A stretch of 64,000 nucleotides of DNA from the NCBI RefSeq assembly GCF_007830455.1, contig NZ_VLLB01000011.1, positions 1 to 64,000 of the forward strand, written 5' to 3'. The position numbers were made by a program, and so were the translations under genes. The notes beneath the pieces were generated by a model. It saw only the letters and a list, made by a program, of their open reading frames with translations, did not search any database and was not told the DNA's origin. Below, in pieces: positions 16,890 through 25,152 of this stretch; the first letter of the stretch is position 1, and each line of letters begins with the position of its first letter. This stretch comes from Pseudoduganella lurida. GTDB lineage: Bacteria; Pseudomonadota; Gammaproteobacteria; Burkholderiales; Burkholderiaceae_D.

Positions 16890-18455
16890 TCAGGCGCCCG
16901 CCATCCCCGCCTTCCCGTCCTCCACCGCGAACCGCGCCAGCGTCTGCAGGCCGCTGTCCGGATCGCGCACATCGTCGAGCCCCTGGAACAGCACCGAGGT
17001 GCGGGCCGGCGTGAGCTCGAACAGCATGAACCCCCGCCGGTCGCTGCGGCCATATCTGATGTGCGGGTTCATCGCCACGTACTGCGCCGTGCGCTCCTGC
17101 GGCCGCGAATTCGACGTCACTGAGGTGCCGCAGAATTCCGTCGCCACCACCGGGTTGCTCGATGCAGAGGGCCGCGTCGGATCGCGCCGCAGCTCGGCCG
17201 CATAGAACGTGTGCACGTCGCCGGACAGCACCAGCGGATTGGCCGCGCCGCTGCCCCGCACCGCATCGAGCAGCCGCTGGCGCGCCGCCGGATAGCCGTC
17301 CCAGCCATCGGTCCAGAAGCGGCCGTCGCTGGCGCGGCGCAGTTCTACCTGCGACGACTGCGCCATCAGCGTCTGCTGGGCCAGCACGTTCCAGCGCGCC
17401 GGCGAACTTTTCAGGCCTTCCTTCAGCCACGCTTCCTGCGGTGCCCCCAGCATCGTGCGCCGCACGTCGGCCAGCATCGCGCAGGCATTGCGGTAGACGG
17501 AGTTCGAGCCGCCCCGGCTGGGCCGCGGGCACGCCTGCGGCGAGCGGTACTGGCGGTTGTCCAGCACGTGGAAACGGGCCAGCCGGCCCCAGTCATAGCG
17601 CTGGACCATGCGCACGTCGTCGAAGCCACGGGCCGCGAAGCGCAGCGGCTGGTGCTCGCAGTAGGCCTGGTAGGCGGCCGCGCGGCGGGCCGCGAAGTCG
17701 GGCGACAGCAGCTCGTCGCGCAGGCCGCCGTAGTCGTTGGCCACTTCGTGGTCGTCCCAGGTGAGGATCCAGGGCGCCACGAGGTGGGCGGCCTGCAGGT
17801 CCGGGTCCGTCTTGTAGTGGGCGTAGCGGGCGCGGTACTGGTCGAGCGTGAAGCTCTCGTCGCGGCGTACGGCGCGCGCAGGATGCTGCCGGCTGTAGGC
17901 GCCCCATTCGTAGATGTAGTCGCCGAGGAAAGCGACGAGGTCGGGCGCGGCCTGCGCGATATGGCGGTGCGCCGCGTAGTGGCCGAATTCCCAATGCTGG
18001 CAGGACGCCACCGCCAGCCTCAGCGACGCCGGCATCGCGTCCGGCGGCGGCGCCGTGCGGGTGCGGCCGATGGCGCTCACGGCATCGCCCAGCATGAAGC
18101 GGTACCAGTACCAGCGGTCCGGCCGCAGGCCCTTCGCATCGACATGCACGCTGTGCGCGAGGGCCGGGCTGGCGGTGGCGCTGCCGCGCGCGGCGATGCG
18201 GCGGAAGGCTTCGTCCTCCGCCACTTCCCAGCGCACGGCAAAGGCCACGGGCGGCGTGGCGGCCGCGTTCAGCGGATCGAACAGGATGCGCGTCCACAGC
18301 ACCACCGAGTCGGGCAGCGGCGAGCCGGAAGCGACGCCGAGCGTGAACGGGTAGGGCTGGTTGCGCGGCGCGCCGGCCACCGGCAGGAAGGGCGCGAGCG
18401 CCGCCAGCCCGGCCACGCGGGCGCCGGTAAGCAGCAACTGCCGGCGGCCGTGCAT
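16890..18455 (-). CDS. phoD: Alkaline phosphatase D family protein (PhoD-like)
   Basis: 521 residues. The N-terminus MHGRRQLLLTG followed by a hydrophobic stretch to VAGA looks like a Tat-type signal, as PhoD enzymes are Tat exported; the twin Arg is present but the full consensus is not. Motifs: FTLGVASGSPLPDSVVLWTR (PhoD N-terminal domain), AFLGDYIYEWG, TWDDHEVANDYGG (metal ligands) and LSGDVHTFYAAEL. PhoD is a periplasmic Ca2+/Fe3+ phosphodiesterase/phosphomonoesterase for phosphate scavenging, sometimes on teichoic acid or phospholipid substrates. The thioesterase gene starts 14 bp upstream, so the two may share a transcript. Confidence 0.88.
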   Translation of the reverse strand: MHGRRQLLLTGARVAGLAALAPFLPVAGAPRNQPYPFTLGVASGSPLPDSVVLWTRILFDPLNAAATPPVAFAVRWEVAEDEAFRRIAARGSATASPALAHSVHVDAKGLRPDRWYWYRFMLGDAVSAIGRTRTAPPPDAMPASLRLAVASCQHWEFGHYAAHRHIAQAAPDLVAFLGDYIYEWGAYSRQHPARAVRRDESFTLDQYRARYAHYKTDPDLQAAHLVAPWILTWDDHEVANDYGGLRDELLSPDFAARRAAAYQAYCEHQPLRFAARGFDDVRMVQRYDWGRLARFHVLDNRQYRSPQACPRPSRGGSNSVYRNACAMLADVRRTMLGAPQEAWLKEGLKSSPARWNVLAQQTLMAQSSQVELRRASDGRFWTDGWDGYPAARQRLLDAVRGSGAANPLVLSGDVHTFYAAELRRDPTRPSASSNPVVATEFCGTSVTSNSRPQERTAQYVAMNPHIRYGRSDRRGFMLFELTPARTSVLFQGLDDVRDPDSGLQTLARFAVEDGKAGMAGA

Positions 18456-18468
18456 GGTGGCTCCCGGA

Positions 18469-18930
18469 TCAGGCGTGGATCAGGCTGTCCAGCGGCGGCA
18501 CCGGGCGGGGCCGGCGGTCCGGGCCCGTCGCCACGTAGGTCAGCGTGGCCTCCGTCACCTTCACGATGTCCGCCTGCAGCCGGTTGCGCTCGGCGTACAC
18601 CTCCACGTTGACGGTGATCGACGTGTTGCCCACCTTGACGATATCGGCATAGAACGACAGCAGGTCGCCCACGAAGACGGGATTCTTGAACACGAAGGAA
18701 TTGACGGCGATCGTCGCCACCCGGCCGTTGGCGCGGCGCGTGGCCGGCAGCGAGCCGGCGATGTCGACCTGGGCCATGATCCAGCCGCCGAACACGTCGC
18801 CGTACACGTTCGCATCGGCCGGGGCCGGCATCACGCGCAGCTCCGGCATCTTGCCGGGCGGCAGGCAGTTCGGCACGGGGATGGCGGCGGGCGAGACAGG
18901 TGTAACAGGCGTGTTTTCGGGCGTGGTCAT
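18469..18930 (-). CDS. Acyl-CoA thioesterase, hotdog fold (YciA-like)
   Basis: 153 residues. After a proline-rich N-terminus, the hotdog signature DANVYGDVFGGWIMAQVDIAGSL supplies the conserved Asn/Asp and helix, followed by a strand with VNSFVFKNPVFVGDLLSFYADI. The family hydrolyses acyl-CoA to fatty acid and CoA in the cytoplasm. It lies near the two fadD genes, whose reaction it opposes. The ATG at 18930 is supported by homology starting soon after; 64 bp separate it from the divergent ABC exporter. Confidence 0.88.
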   Translation of the reverse strand: MTTPENTPVTPVSPAAIPVPNCLPPGKMPELRVMPAPADANVYGDVFGGWIMAQVDIAGSLPATRRANGRVATIAVNSFVFKNPVFVGDLLSFYADIVKVGNTSITVNVEVYAERNRLQADIVKVTEATLTYVATGPDRRPRPVPPLDSLIHA

Positions 18931-18994
18931 CGTCGAATCGGGTTGAGGGCTACAATGGGGCCGATTGTAAACCACTGCCAGCCTACCGCCCGTC

Positions 18995-20833
18995 ATGCGT
19001 CGTTCCTCCCCTTCTGCCGAACCGTCCCCGCCACCCCGTCCCGGCCGCAGCGATCTTGCCACTTTAAAAACATTGTTACCTTATCTGTGGGTGTACAAGT
19101 GGCGCGTGGGTCTCGCGCTGCTGGCACTCGTGGGCGCCAAGCTCGCCAACGTGGGCGTGCCCGTGGTGATGAAGCACCTGGTCGATGCGCTGACCCTGCA
19201 GCCGGGCGATCCGCGTACCGTGCTCGTGCTGCCGATCGGCCTGCTGGTTGCCTATGGCGCGCTGCGGCTGGCCACCACGCTGTGCACCGAGCTGCGCGAA
19301 TTCCTGTTCGCCCGCGTCACGCAGCGTGCCGTGCGCACCATCGCCCTGCAGGTGTTCCGGCACCTGCATGCGCTGTCGCTGCGCTTCCACCTGAACCGGC
19401 AGACCGGCGGCATGACGCGCGACATCGAGCGGGGCACGCGCGGCGTCGGCTCGCTGATCTCGTACACGCTGTTCAATATCCTGCCCACGCTGGTGGAGAT
19501 CACGCTGGTGCTGGGCTACCTCGTCACGCATTACGACATCTGGTTCTCCATCATCACGTTCAGCGCGCTGGTGCTGTACATCGCCTTCACGGTCACCGTC
19601 ACCAACTGGCGCACGCACTTCCGCCGCACGATGAACGACCTCGACTCGAAGGCGAACACGAAGGCGATCGACTCGCTGATCAACTACGAGACCGTCAAGT
19701 ATTTCGGCAACGAGGACTACGAGGCGCGCCGCTACGACGAGGGCCTGCAGCATTATGAATCGGCGGCGGTGCGCTCGCAGACGTCGCTGTCCCTGCTCAA
19801 CACGGGCCAGTCGGCCATCATCGCCAGCGCCGTCACGCTGATCCTGTGGCGCGCCACCGTGGGCGTGATCGACGGCACGATGACGCTGGGCGACCTGGTG
19901 CTGGTGAACTCGTTCATGATCCAGCTGTACATCCCGCTCAACTTCCTGGGCGTGATCTACCGCGAGATCAAGCAGAGCCTGGCGGACATGGAACGCCTGT
20001 TCGCGCTGCTGGACGAGAACCGCGAGGTGGCCGATGCGAAGGATGCCCGGCCGCTTGTCACGCAGGGCGCGGCGGTGCGCTTCAACCACGTGGACTTCAG
20101 CTACGAGGCCAAGCGCCAGATCCTGTTCGACGTGGACTTCACCATCCCGGCCGGCACCACGACGGCCGTGGTGGGCCATAGCGGCTCGGGCAAGTCGACC
20201 CTGTCGCGGCTGCTGTACCGCTTCTACGAAGTGAACGGCGGCGCGATCACGATCGACGGGCAGGACCTGCGCGCCGTCACGCAGGATTCGCTGCGCCATG
20301 CGATCGGCATCGTGCCGCAGGATACGGTGCTGTTCAACGACACGATCGAGTACAACATCGGCTACGGCAAGCCGGGCGCCACGCACGACGAGATCGTGGC
20401 CGCCGCGCGCGCCGCCTCGATCCACGACTTCATCGACAGCCTGCCGGATGGCTACCGCACGATGGTGGGCGAACGGGGGCTGAAGCTCTCCGGCGGCGAG
20501 AAGCAGCGCGTGGCGATCGCACGCACCCTGCTGAAGAACCCGGCGATCCTGATCTTCGACGAGGCCACCTCGGCCCTCGATTCGAAGTCCGAGCAGGCTA
20601 TCCAGGCGCAACTGAAGGAGATCGCGAAGAACCGCACCACCATGGTCATCGCGCACCGCCTGTCGACGGTGGCCGATGCCCACCAGATCCTCGTGCTGGA
20701 CCATGGCCGCATCGTCGAGCGCGGTACGCATGCGGCGCTGCTGGCGGCCGATGGCGTGTACGCGCAGATGTGGGCCCGCCAGCAGGCCCGCGCCGATGCG
20801 CCGGAGGAGGCCGTCGCCGGGGTGGACGCCTGA
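18995..20833 (+). CDS. ABC transporter, fused permease and ATPase, Atm1/HMT1 (ABCB7) type
   Basis: 612 residues. An N-terminal six-helix exporter domain (about 30-330) is followed by an ATPase domain with Walker A VGHSGSGKSTLSR, Q-loop VPQDTVLFNDTI, signature LSGGEKQRVAIAR, Walker B ILIFDEATSALD and a switch His in VIAHRLSTV. The segment DLDSKANTKAIDSLINYETVKYFGNE is characteristic of the Atm1 class, which exports glutathione-linked sulfur or metal species from the cytoplasm. It functions as a homodimer. A terminator follows 11 bp after the stop. Confidence 0.92.
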   Translation: MRRSSPSAEPSPPPRPGRSDLATLKTLLPYLWVYKWRVGLALLALVGAKLANVGVPVVMKHLVDALTLQPGDPRTVLVLPIGLLVAYGALRLATTLCTELREFLFARVTQRAVRTIALQVFRHLHALSLRFHLNRQTGGMTRDIERGTRGVGSLISYTLFNILPTLVEITLVLGYLVTHYDIWFSIITFSALVLYIAFTVTVTNWRTHFRRTMNDLDSKANTKAIDSLINYETVKYFGNEDYEARRYDEGLQHYESAAVRSQTSLSLLNTGQSAIIASAVTLILWRATVGVIDGTMTLGDLVLVNSFMIQLYIPLNFLGVIYREIKQSLADMERLFALLDENREVADAKDARPLVTQGAAVRFNHVDFSYEAKRQILFDVDFTIPAGTTTAVVGHSGSGKSTLSRLLYRFYEVNGGAITIDGQDLRAVTQDSLRHAIGIVPQDTVLFNDTIEYNIGYGKPGATHDEIVAAARAASIHDFIDSLPDGYRTMVGERGLKLSGGEKQRVAIARTLLKNPAILIFDEATSALDSKSEQAIQAQLKEIAKNRTTMVIAHRLSTVADAHQILVLDHGRIVERGTHAALLAADGVYAQMWARQQARADAPEEAVAGVDA

Positions 20834-20844
20834 TCGTACCTGTC

Positions 20845-20877
20845 GGCCCCGTTGACACCAGCGCCGGGGCCGCTTTT
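20845..20877 (+). terminator. Terminator after the Atm1-type exporter
   Basis: GGCCCCG (20845-20851) pairs with CGGGGCC (20865-20871) around a 13-nt loop and is followed by GCTTTT. It separates the exporter from the sigma-54 candidate promoter. Confidence 0.65.
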
Positions 20878-20918
20878 GACTGCGCAGTAAGCCACTGATC
20901 CGTAAGAATTTTTACCGA

Positions 20919-20934
20919 TGGCGCGCAATTTGCC
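20919..20934 (+). promoter_or_regulatory. Candidate sigma-54 (RpoN) promoter, -24/-12
   Basis: TGGCGCG-CAAT-TTGCC matches the sigma-54 consensus TGGCRCG-N4-TTGCW at every position except the last. The GG and GC elements have the required spacing. Transcription would start near 20945, 35 bp before the GTG of the PEP-CTERM gene. No enhancer-binding site was identified. Confidence 0.6.
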
Positions 20935-20979
20935 TTGCTGTAGCCGGGGCCGCGCTGCGGCCGGTTCGGGGAGGTTGCC

Positions 20980-21387
20980 GTGGGAAGCTTGCCTGCCACC
21001 GTCGTTGGCATCGGTCTCGGCATCGCCGCGCTGCTGGCCTGCCGGCCTGTATCGGCGCTGGAGGTGATCGAGCTGCCGGCGGCAGGGTGGACCGACGCTA
21101 CTGCGCCCGCCGCCACGCTGCCGTGGAACGGCACGGCGGCCGCAGGTCCCTGGCCCGCGCCAGGCAGCATCCTGGCCTTGACGGACGCGCCGCTCCCCGC
21201 TGCCGAAGCACTCCTGCCCCCATCGGGCTTCGCCGGCCCGGCTTCCGCACCACCGATTCCCGTGCCGGAACCCTTGTCGGTGCTGATGCTGGCCTGCGGC
21301 CTGCTGCTGATCATGCCGGGCACCTGGATCCCGCGCTGGTACCGGCTGGGCGACCGCATCCCGCTGACGGCGCGGAGGGCCGGATGA
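20980..21387 (+). CDS. Small PEP-CTERM sorting-signal protein
   Basis: 135 residues from a GTG with a strong GGGGAGG ribosome-binding site. An N-terminal signal sequence (about residues 5-26) is followed by a ~75-residue Ala/Pro-rich region and a C-terminal tripartite signal: VPEP, a hydrophobic helix LSVLMLACGLLLIM, and Arg residues. This is the PEP-CTERM signal processed by exosortase EpsH. An 18-residue extension beyond the expected basic stop (including RWYRLGDRIPLTARRAG) is unusual. Its stop overlaps the next start (ATGA). A sigma-54 promoter candidate lies upstream. No exosortase lies in the window. Confidence 0.7.
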   Translation: MGSLPATVVGIGLGIAALLACRPVSALEVIELPAAGWTDATAPAATLPWNGTAAAGPWPAPGSILALTDAPLPAAEALLPPSGFAGPASAPPIPVPEPLSVLMLACGLLLIMPGTWIPRWYRLGDRIPLTARRAG

Positions 21388-22148
21388 GCAGGCTCGCCAC
21401 CGCCGCGCGCGTCGTGCTGGGCGCGCCCGGCATCGTCAATGCGGACGGCGAACTGCGGCTCACCGTGCCAGTGCGGAACGTGGGCGACACGTCGCTGGCC
21501 GGCCTGGCGGTGCGGGCCGTCACGCTGGGCGGCGCCGTGCGCACCAGTCCCGCCGCGTTCCCCCTCGTGCTCGGGCTGCTGGAGGCCGGCGGGGTCGCCA
21601 CCATCGCGGTGCGCTTCCGCGATCCGGCGCTGTTGCCCGGCACGCGCTGCCTGCTGTCGCTTACCGTCAGCCATTTCGTCCACGGTGCCGGCCATCGTGC
21701 CGCAGGCAGGCAGGTGCACAGCCTGGTGCTGAACCGCTGCGTGCAGATTCCGCCGCCGACCTGCGCCGCCGCGGCGACCCTGCACGCGCGCGTGCGCACG
21801 GAGCGTGCCGCCGGCAGCTGGCGCTACACGCTGTACAACGACGAAGCAGCCGATTCCGGGCTGTACCTGTCGGCGCTGGCGCTGATGGTGTCGGCACCGG
21901 TGGCGATCCTGGGCACGCCGCCCGGCTGGCGCGGTGAAACGGATGGCTACAGCTACGTGTTCTGGCGCGCGGCAGATTACCTGCCGCCCTATCCGAACCA
22001 CCTGATGCCGGGCGACGTGCTGGAAGGCTTCGTGCTCGGCAGCCCGCGCACGGCGGCGCAGGCCTCGGCCGCCGCGCTGGCGAGCTGGAACCATAGCGCC
22101 GACACGGCCGGTCCCGTGCTGGCCGGCGATGTGCTGACGCCATATTGA
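21384..22148 (+). CDS. Hypothetical protein with Ig-like segments, second gene of the PEP-CTERM operon
   Basis: 254 residues from ATG 21384, overlapping the previous stop by 4 bp. No signal peptide or membrane helix is evident. The N-terminal part (GELRLTVPVRNVGDTSLAGLAVRAVTL, given as the key stretch of a beta-rich repeat) resembles secreted Ig-like or CARDB-type adhesion domains. The C-terminal half has aromatic-rich beta segments (SWRYTLYNDEAADSGLY, GYSYVFWRAADYLPPYP). I do not recognise a family. The tight coupling suggests that it partners the PEP-CTERM protein, but how it would leave the cell is unclear. Confidence 0.6.
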   Translation: MSRLATAARVVLGAPGIVNADGELRLTVPVRNVGDTSLAGLAVRAVTLGGAVRTSPAAFPLVLGLLEAGGVATIAVRFRDPALLPGTRCLLSLTVSHFVHGAGHRAAGRQVHSLVLNRCVQIPPPTCAAAATLHARVRTERAAGSWRYTLYNDEAADSGLYLSALALMVSAPVAILGTPPGWRGETDGYSYVFWRAADYLPPYPNHLMPGDVLEGFVLGSPRTAAQASAAALASWNHSADTAGPVLAGDVLTPY

Positions 22149-22172
22149 AAACCCGGCAAGGCGGGAGGGCGA

Positions 22173-22760
22173 ATGGATGCGCTGCGTGCAATCGGCGTCA
22201 CGGTACCGCTGGCGGCACTGGCGGGGCTGCTGGCGGCCGGTGCGCTGGGCCTGCTGGCGCTGGCCTGGGCACTGTGGCAGACGCACGCAACGGGGGCGGG
22301 CCGCCGCGCCTGCGGGCGGCCGCTGCGGCGCGGCGATCCGCTGCCGTTCTTCATGGCGCTGGCGCTGGACGGCCGCCCGGTCCCTTCCGCCGCGCTGTTT
22401 GCCGAAGGGCGCGACATGCTGCTGCTGTTCGTCGGCCCGGACAGCGCACCCTGCCGCGCCTTGCTGGAAGCGCTGCTGCCGCGCCGCGGCCATCCGGACA
22501 AGCTGGTGGTGATTGCCGACGGCCGGCTCGATGCCCGCCTGGCGCAGCTGGGCCAGCTGGCCGGCCACGAAGTGCTGCTGCAGCAGGATGGGGCGGCGAG
22601 CCGGCGCTGCGGGGTGGCGGTCATGCCCTGCGCGCTGAAGGTGCGGCGCGACGGCATCGTGGTGGCGCCCCCCGTGGTCGGGCGCGATGCGATCCTGGGC
22701 CTGGCGGGGCCGCCGCACGGGCGCGGACCGCGGCGGCCGCGCGTGTCGGTGCTGCCCTAG
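22173..22760 (+). CDS. Membrane-anchored thioredoxin-like protein, MauD-like, lacking CxxC
   Basis: 195 residues. One N-terminal transmembrane helix (about 10-36) is followed by a thioredoxin-like domain: LPFFMALALDGRPV, DMLLLFVGPDSAPCRALL, then VIADGRLDARL and MPCALKVRRDGIVVAPPVV. The layout matches MauD/TlpA-type periplasmic thiol proteins, but the CxxC redox motif is reduced to one Cys (SAPC). It starts 24 bp after the Ig-like gene and is followed by a bidirectional terminator, so it closes the operon. Function unknown; a redox or chaperone role for the two upstream products is possible. Confidence 0.6.
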   Translation: MDALRAIGVTVPLAALAGLLAAGALGLLALAWALWQTHATGAGRRACGRPLRRGDPLPFFMALALDGRPVPSAALFAEGRDMLLLFVGPDSAPCRALLEALLPRRGHPDKLVVIADGRLDARLAQLGQLAGHEVLLQQDGAASRRCGVAVMPCALKVRRDGIVVAPPVVGRDAILGLAGPPHGRGPRRPRVSVLP

Positions 22761-22787
22761 CATCCGGAAAACGCGGGCGAAAAAAAA

Positions 22788-22808
22788 CCGGACGAGCCGT
22801 CCGGTTTT
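22788..22808. terminator. Bidirectional terminator between the PEP-CTERM operon and the symporter gene
   Basis: CCGGAC (22788-22793) and GTCCGG (22799-22804) pair around GAGCC, flanked by an A-run on the left and TTTT on the right, so it can stop transcripts from both convergent genes. Confidence 0.88.
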
Positions 22809-22826
22809 CGATGGCAGGGGCGCCGT

Positions 22827-24083
22827 TCAGTTGAGCGGCGCGGTGGCCACATCCTTCTCGGCCGGCGCCGTCAGTTCGCCTTCCCACTTCGCCACCACGG
22901 CGGTGGCGATGCTGTTGCCGATCACGTTGGTGGCCGAGCGGGCCATGTCCAGGAAGTGGTCGATCGACAGCAGCAGCACCAGGCCCGCTTCCGGGATATT
23001 GAACTGCGACAGCGTGGCGGCGATCACCACCAGCGAGGCGCGCGGCACGCCGGCCATGCCTTTCGACGTGAGCATCAGCACGGCCATCATCGAGATCTGC
23101 GTGCCCATCGACAGCTCGATGCCGTAGGCCTGGGCGATGAACACGGCGGCGAACGTGCAGTACATCATGGAGCCGTCCAGGTTGAACGAGTAACCGATCG
23201 GCAGCACGAAGGCGGCGATGCGGTTGCGCACGCCGAAGCGCTCCAGGCCTTCCAGCGTTTTCGGGAACGCCGCTTCCGAGGAGGCGGTGGAGAAGGCCAG
23301 GATCGTCGGGCCGCGCACTTCCGTCAGCAGGTCGAAGATGCGCTTGCCCAGGAAGATGAAGCCGGCCGCGATGAGCAGGCCCCACAGCACGGCGATGCCG
23401 AAGTAGAACTCGGCCATGAACACGCCGTAGGTCTTCAGCACGATCAGGCCTTCCTTGGCGATGATGCCCGAGACGGCGGCAAACACGGCCACCGGCGCGA
23501 ACTGCATCACGTAGCCCGTTACCTTCAGCATCACGTGGGCTACGCCGTCGACCACGTCGATCATCGGTTCGGCCTTCTTGCCCACGGCGGCCGCGGCCAG
23601 GCCGAAGAACAGCGAGAACACCACGATCTGCAGGATCTCGTTCTTGGCCATGCCGTCGATGATGGAAGCAGGTACCAGGTGAGTGATGAAATCCTTCAGC
23701 GTCAGGCTGCTCGTTGCCAGGTCGGCGTGGCCGGTGGCGGCCAGCGTGCCGGCCAGCGCATCGCCCGGGCGGAAGATATTGACCAGCACCAGGCCCAGCG
23801 CCAGCGACATCACGGAAGCGATGAAGAACCACGCCAGCGTCTTCACGCCGATGCGGCCCACGTCGCCCGCGTCGCCCATGCGGGCGATGCCCACGACGAG
23901 GGTGGAGAACACCAGGGGCGCGATGATCATCTTGATCAGGCGGAGGAACACGGTCGTGATCAGCGACATCGCGTCGCTGTACGAGGCGGGCGCCGCCATC
24001 GTCGTGTTCAGGATGTAGCCGGCCAGGATCCCCAGTGCCAGTGCCACCAGGATCCAGGTGGTCAGGCGGTTTTTCTTCTCCAT
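22827..24083 (-). CDS. Dicarboxylate/amino acid:cation symporter (DAACS family, DctA/GltP-like)
   Basis: 418 residues, multispanning, family length. Motifs include IKMIIAPLVFSTLVVGIARM, the serine-rich hairpin FSTASSEAAFPKTL and the sodium/substrate-site segment FSLDG-type (SFNLDGSMMYCTFAA) as well as NVIGNSIATAVVAKWEG. Members import glutamate, aspartate or C4-dicarboxylates with Na+ or H+. The exact substrate cannot be read from the sequence. A GGAGAGA ribosome-binding site precedes the ATG at 24083. Confidence 0.9.
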   Translation of the reverse strand: MEKKNRLTTWILVALALGILAGYILNTTMAAPASYSDAMSLITTVFLRLIKMIIAPLVFSTLVVGIARMGDAGDVGRIGVKTLAWFFIASVMSLALGLVLVNIFRPGDALAGTLAATGHADLATSSLTLKDFITHLVPASIIDGMAKNEILQIVVFSLFFGLAAAAVGKKAEPMIDVVDGVAHVMLKVTGYVMQFAPVAVFAAVSGIIAKEGLIVLKTYGVFMAEFYFGIAVLWGLLIAAGFIFLGKRIFDLLTEVRGPTILAFSTASSEAAFPKTLEGLERFGVRNRIAAFVLPIGYSFNLDGSMMYCTFAAVFIAQAYGIELSMGTQISMMAVLMLTSKGMAGVPRASLVVIAATLSQFNIPEAGLVLLLSIDHFLDMARSATNVIGNSIATAVVAKWEGELTAPAEKDVATAPLN

Positions 24084-24337
24084 GCGTCTGTCTCTCCATC
24101 TGTCGGCCGCGCCGTGGCGGATAGCGTGCGGGCCGGGGTTGCCTTTGCCGGGGTGCCGTCCCCGGTATTTCAGCGGATCGCGCTATGATGTCGCGCGGCC
24201 ATGTTGAATTTTTAGGCAGTTTAATTGATAAGGTCGGCAGTATCCGTGTGCCCTCCCGCACTGTCAAGCGCGGGTTCGCGCGGCGATTGCGACGAAAATA
24301 AACCGCTTGCGCCGGCCTCTTCACCATCTGACCGTCC

Positions 24338-25063
24338 ATGATCGACATAAACAACATCAGCAAGTGGTATGGCCCGTTCCAGGTGCTCACGGATTGCACC
24401 GCGCATGTCGCCAGGGGCGACGTGATGGTGATCTGCGGGCCGTCCGGCTCGGGCAAATCCACGCTGATCAAGACCGTCAACGGCCTGGAGCCGTTCCAGC
24501 AGGGCGAGATCCTGGTCGACGGCACGTCGGTCGGTGCGCCGGGCACGAACCTGCCGCAGCTGCGCTCGCGCATCGGCATGGTGTTCCAGAACTTCGAGCT
24601 GTTCCCGCACCTGTCCGTGCGCGACAACCTCACTCTCGCCCAGATCAGGGTGCTGGGGCGCACGCGTGAGGAGGCGAACGAGCGGGGCCTGAAGTACCTG
24701 GACCGCGTGGGCCTGCTGGCCCAGCAGGACAAATTCCCGGCCCAGCTCTCCGGCGGCCAGCAGCAGCGCGTGGCGATTGCCCGCGCGCTGGCGATGGACC
24801 CGATCGCGATGCTGTTCGACGAGCCCACGTCCGCCCTCGATCCGGAAATGATCAACGAGGTGCTGGACGTGATGGTGGGCCTGGCCGGCGAGGGCATGAC
24901 GATGCTGGTCGTGACGCACGAGATGGGCTTTGCCCGCAAGGTGGCCAACCGCGTGCTGTTCATGGATGGCGGGCGCATCGTCGAGGACAGCCCGAAGGAC
25001 GCATTCTTTGCCGCGCCCCGTTCGGAACGGGCACGCGAGTTCCTCGCCAGGATCATCCATTAA
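24338..25063 (+). CDS. Amino acid ABC transporter ATP-binding protein (GlnQ/GltL-like)
   Basis: 241 residues. Walker A CGPSGSGKSTLIK, Q-loop MVFQNFELFPHLSV, signature LSGGQQQRVAIARALAMDP, Walker B AMLFDEPTSALDPEM and switch His VVTHEMGFA all match the polar amino acid ATPase class. The usual permease and binding-protein genes are absent on both sides, so the ATPase is an orphan that must pair with components encoded elsewhere. The 254-bp gap to the divergent symporter gene presumably carries both promoters. Confidence 0.92.
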   Translation: MIDINNISKWYGPFQVLTDCTAHVARGDVMVICGPSGSGKSTLIKTVNGLEPFQQGEILVDGTSVGAPGTNLPQLRSRIGMVFQNFELFPHLSVRDNLTLAQIRVLGRTREEANERGLKYLDRVGLLAQQDKFPAQLSGGQQQRVAIARALAMDPIAMLFDEPTSALDPEMINEVLDVMVGLAGEGMTMLVVTHEMGFARKVANRVLFMDGGRIVEDSPKDAFFAAPRSERAREFLARIIH

Positions 25064-25152
25064 GTCCGGGGCACTGCGCACCGAGCCGCCCAGCGCGTAA
25101 AATATCGCATCCCCCGCATTCCATCCGTATTCCACCCATCCTTAGAGCCGTC

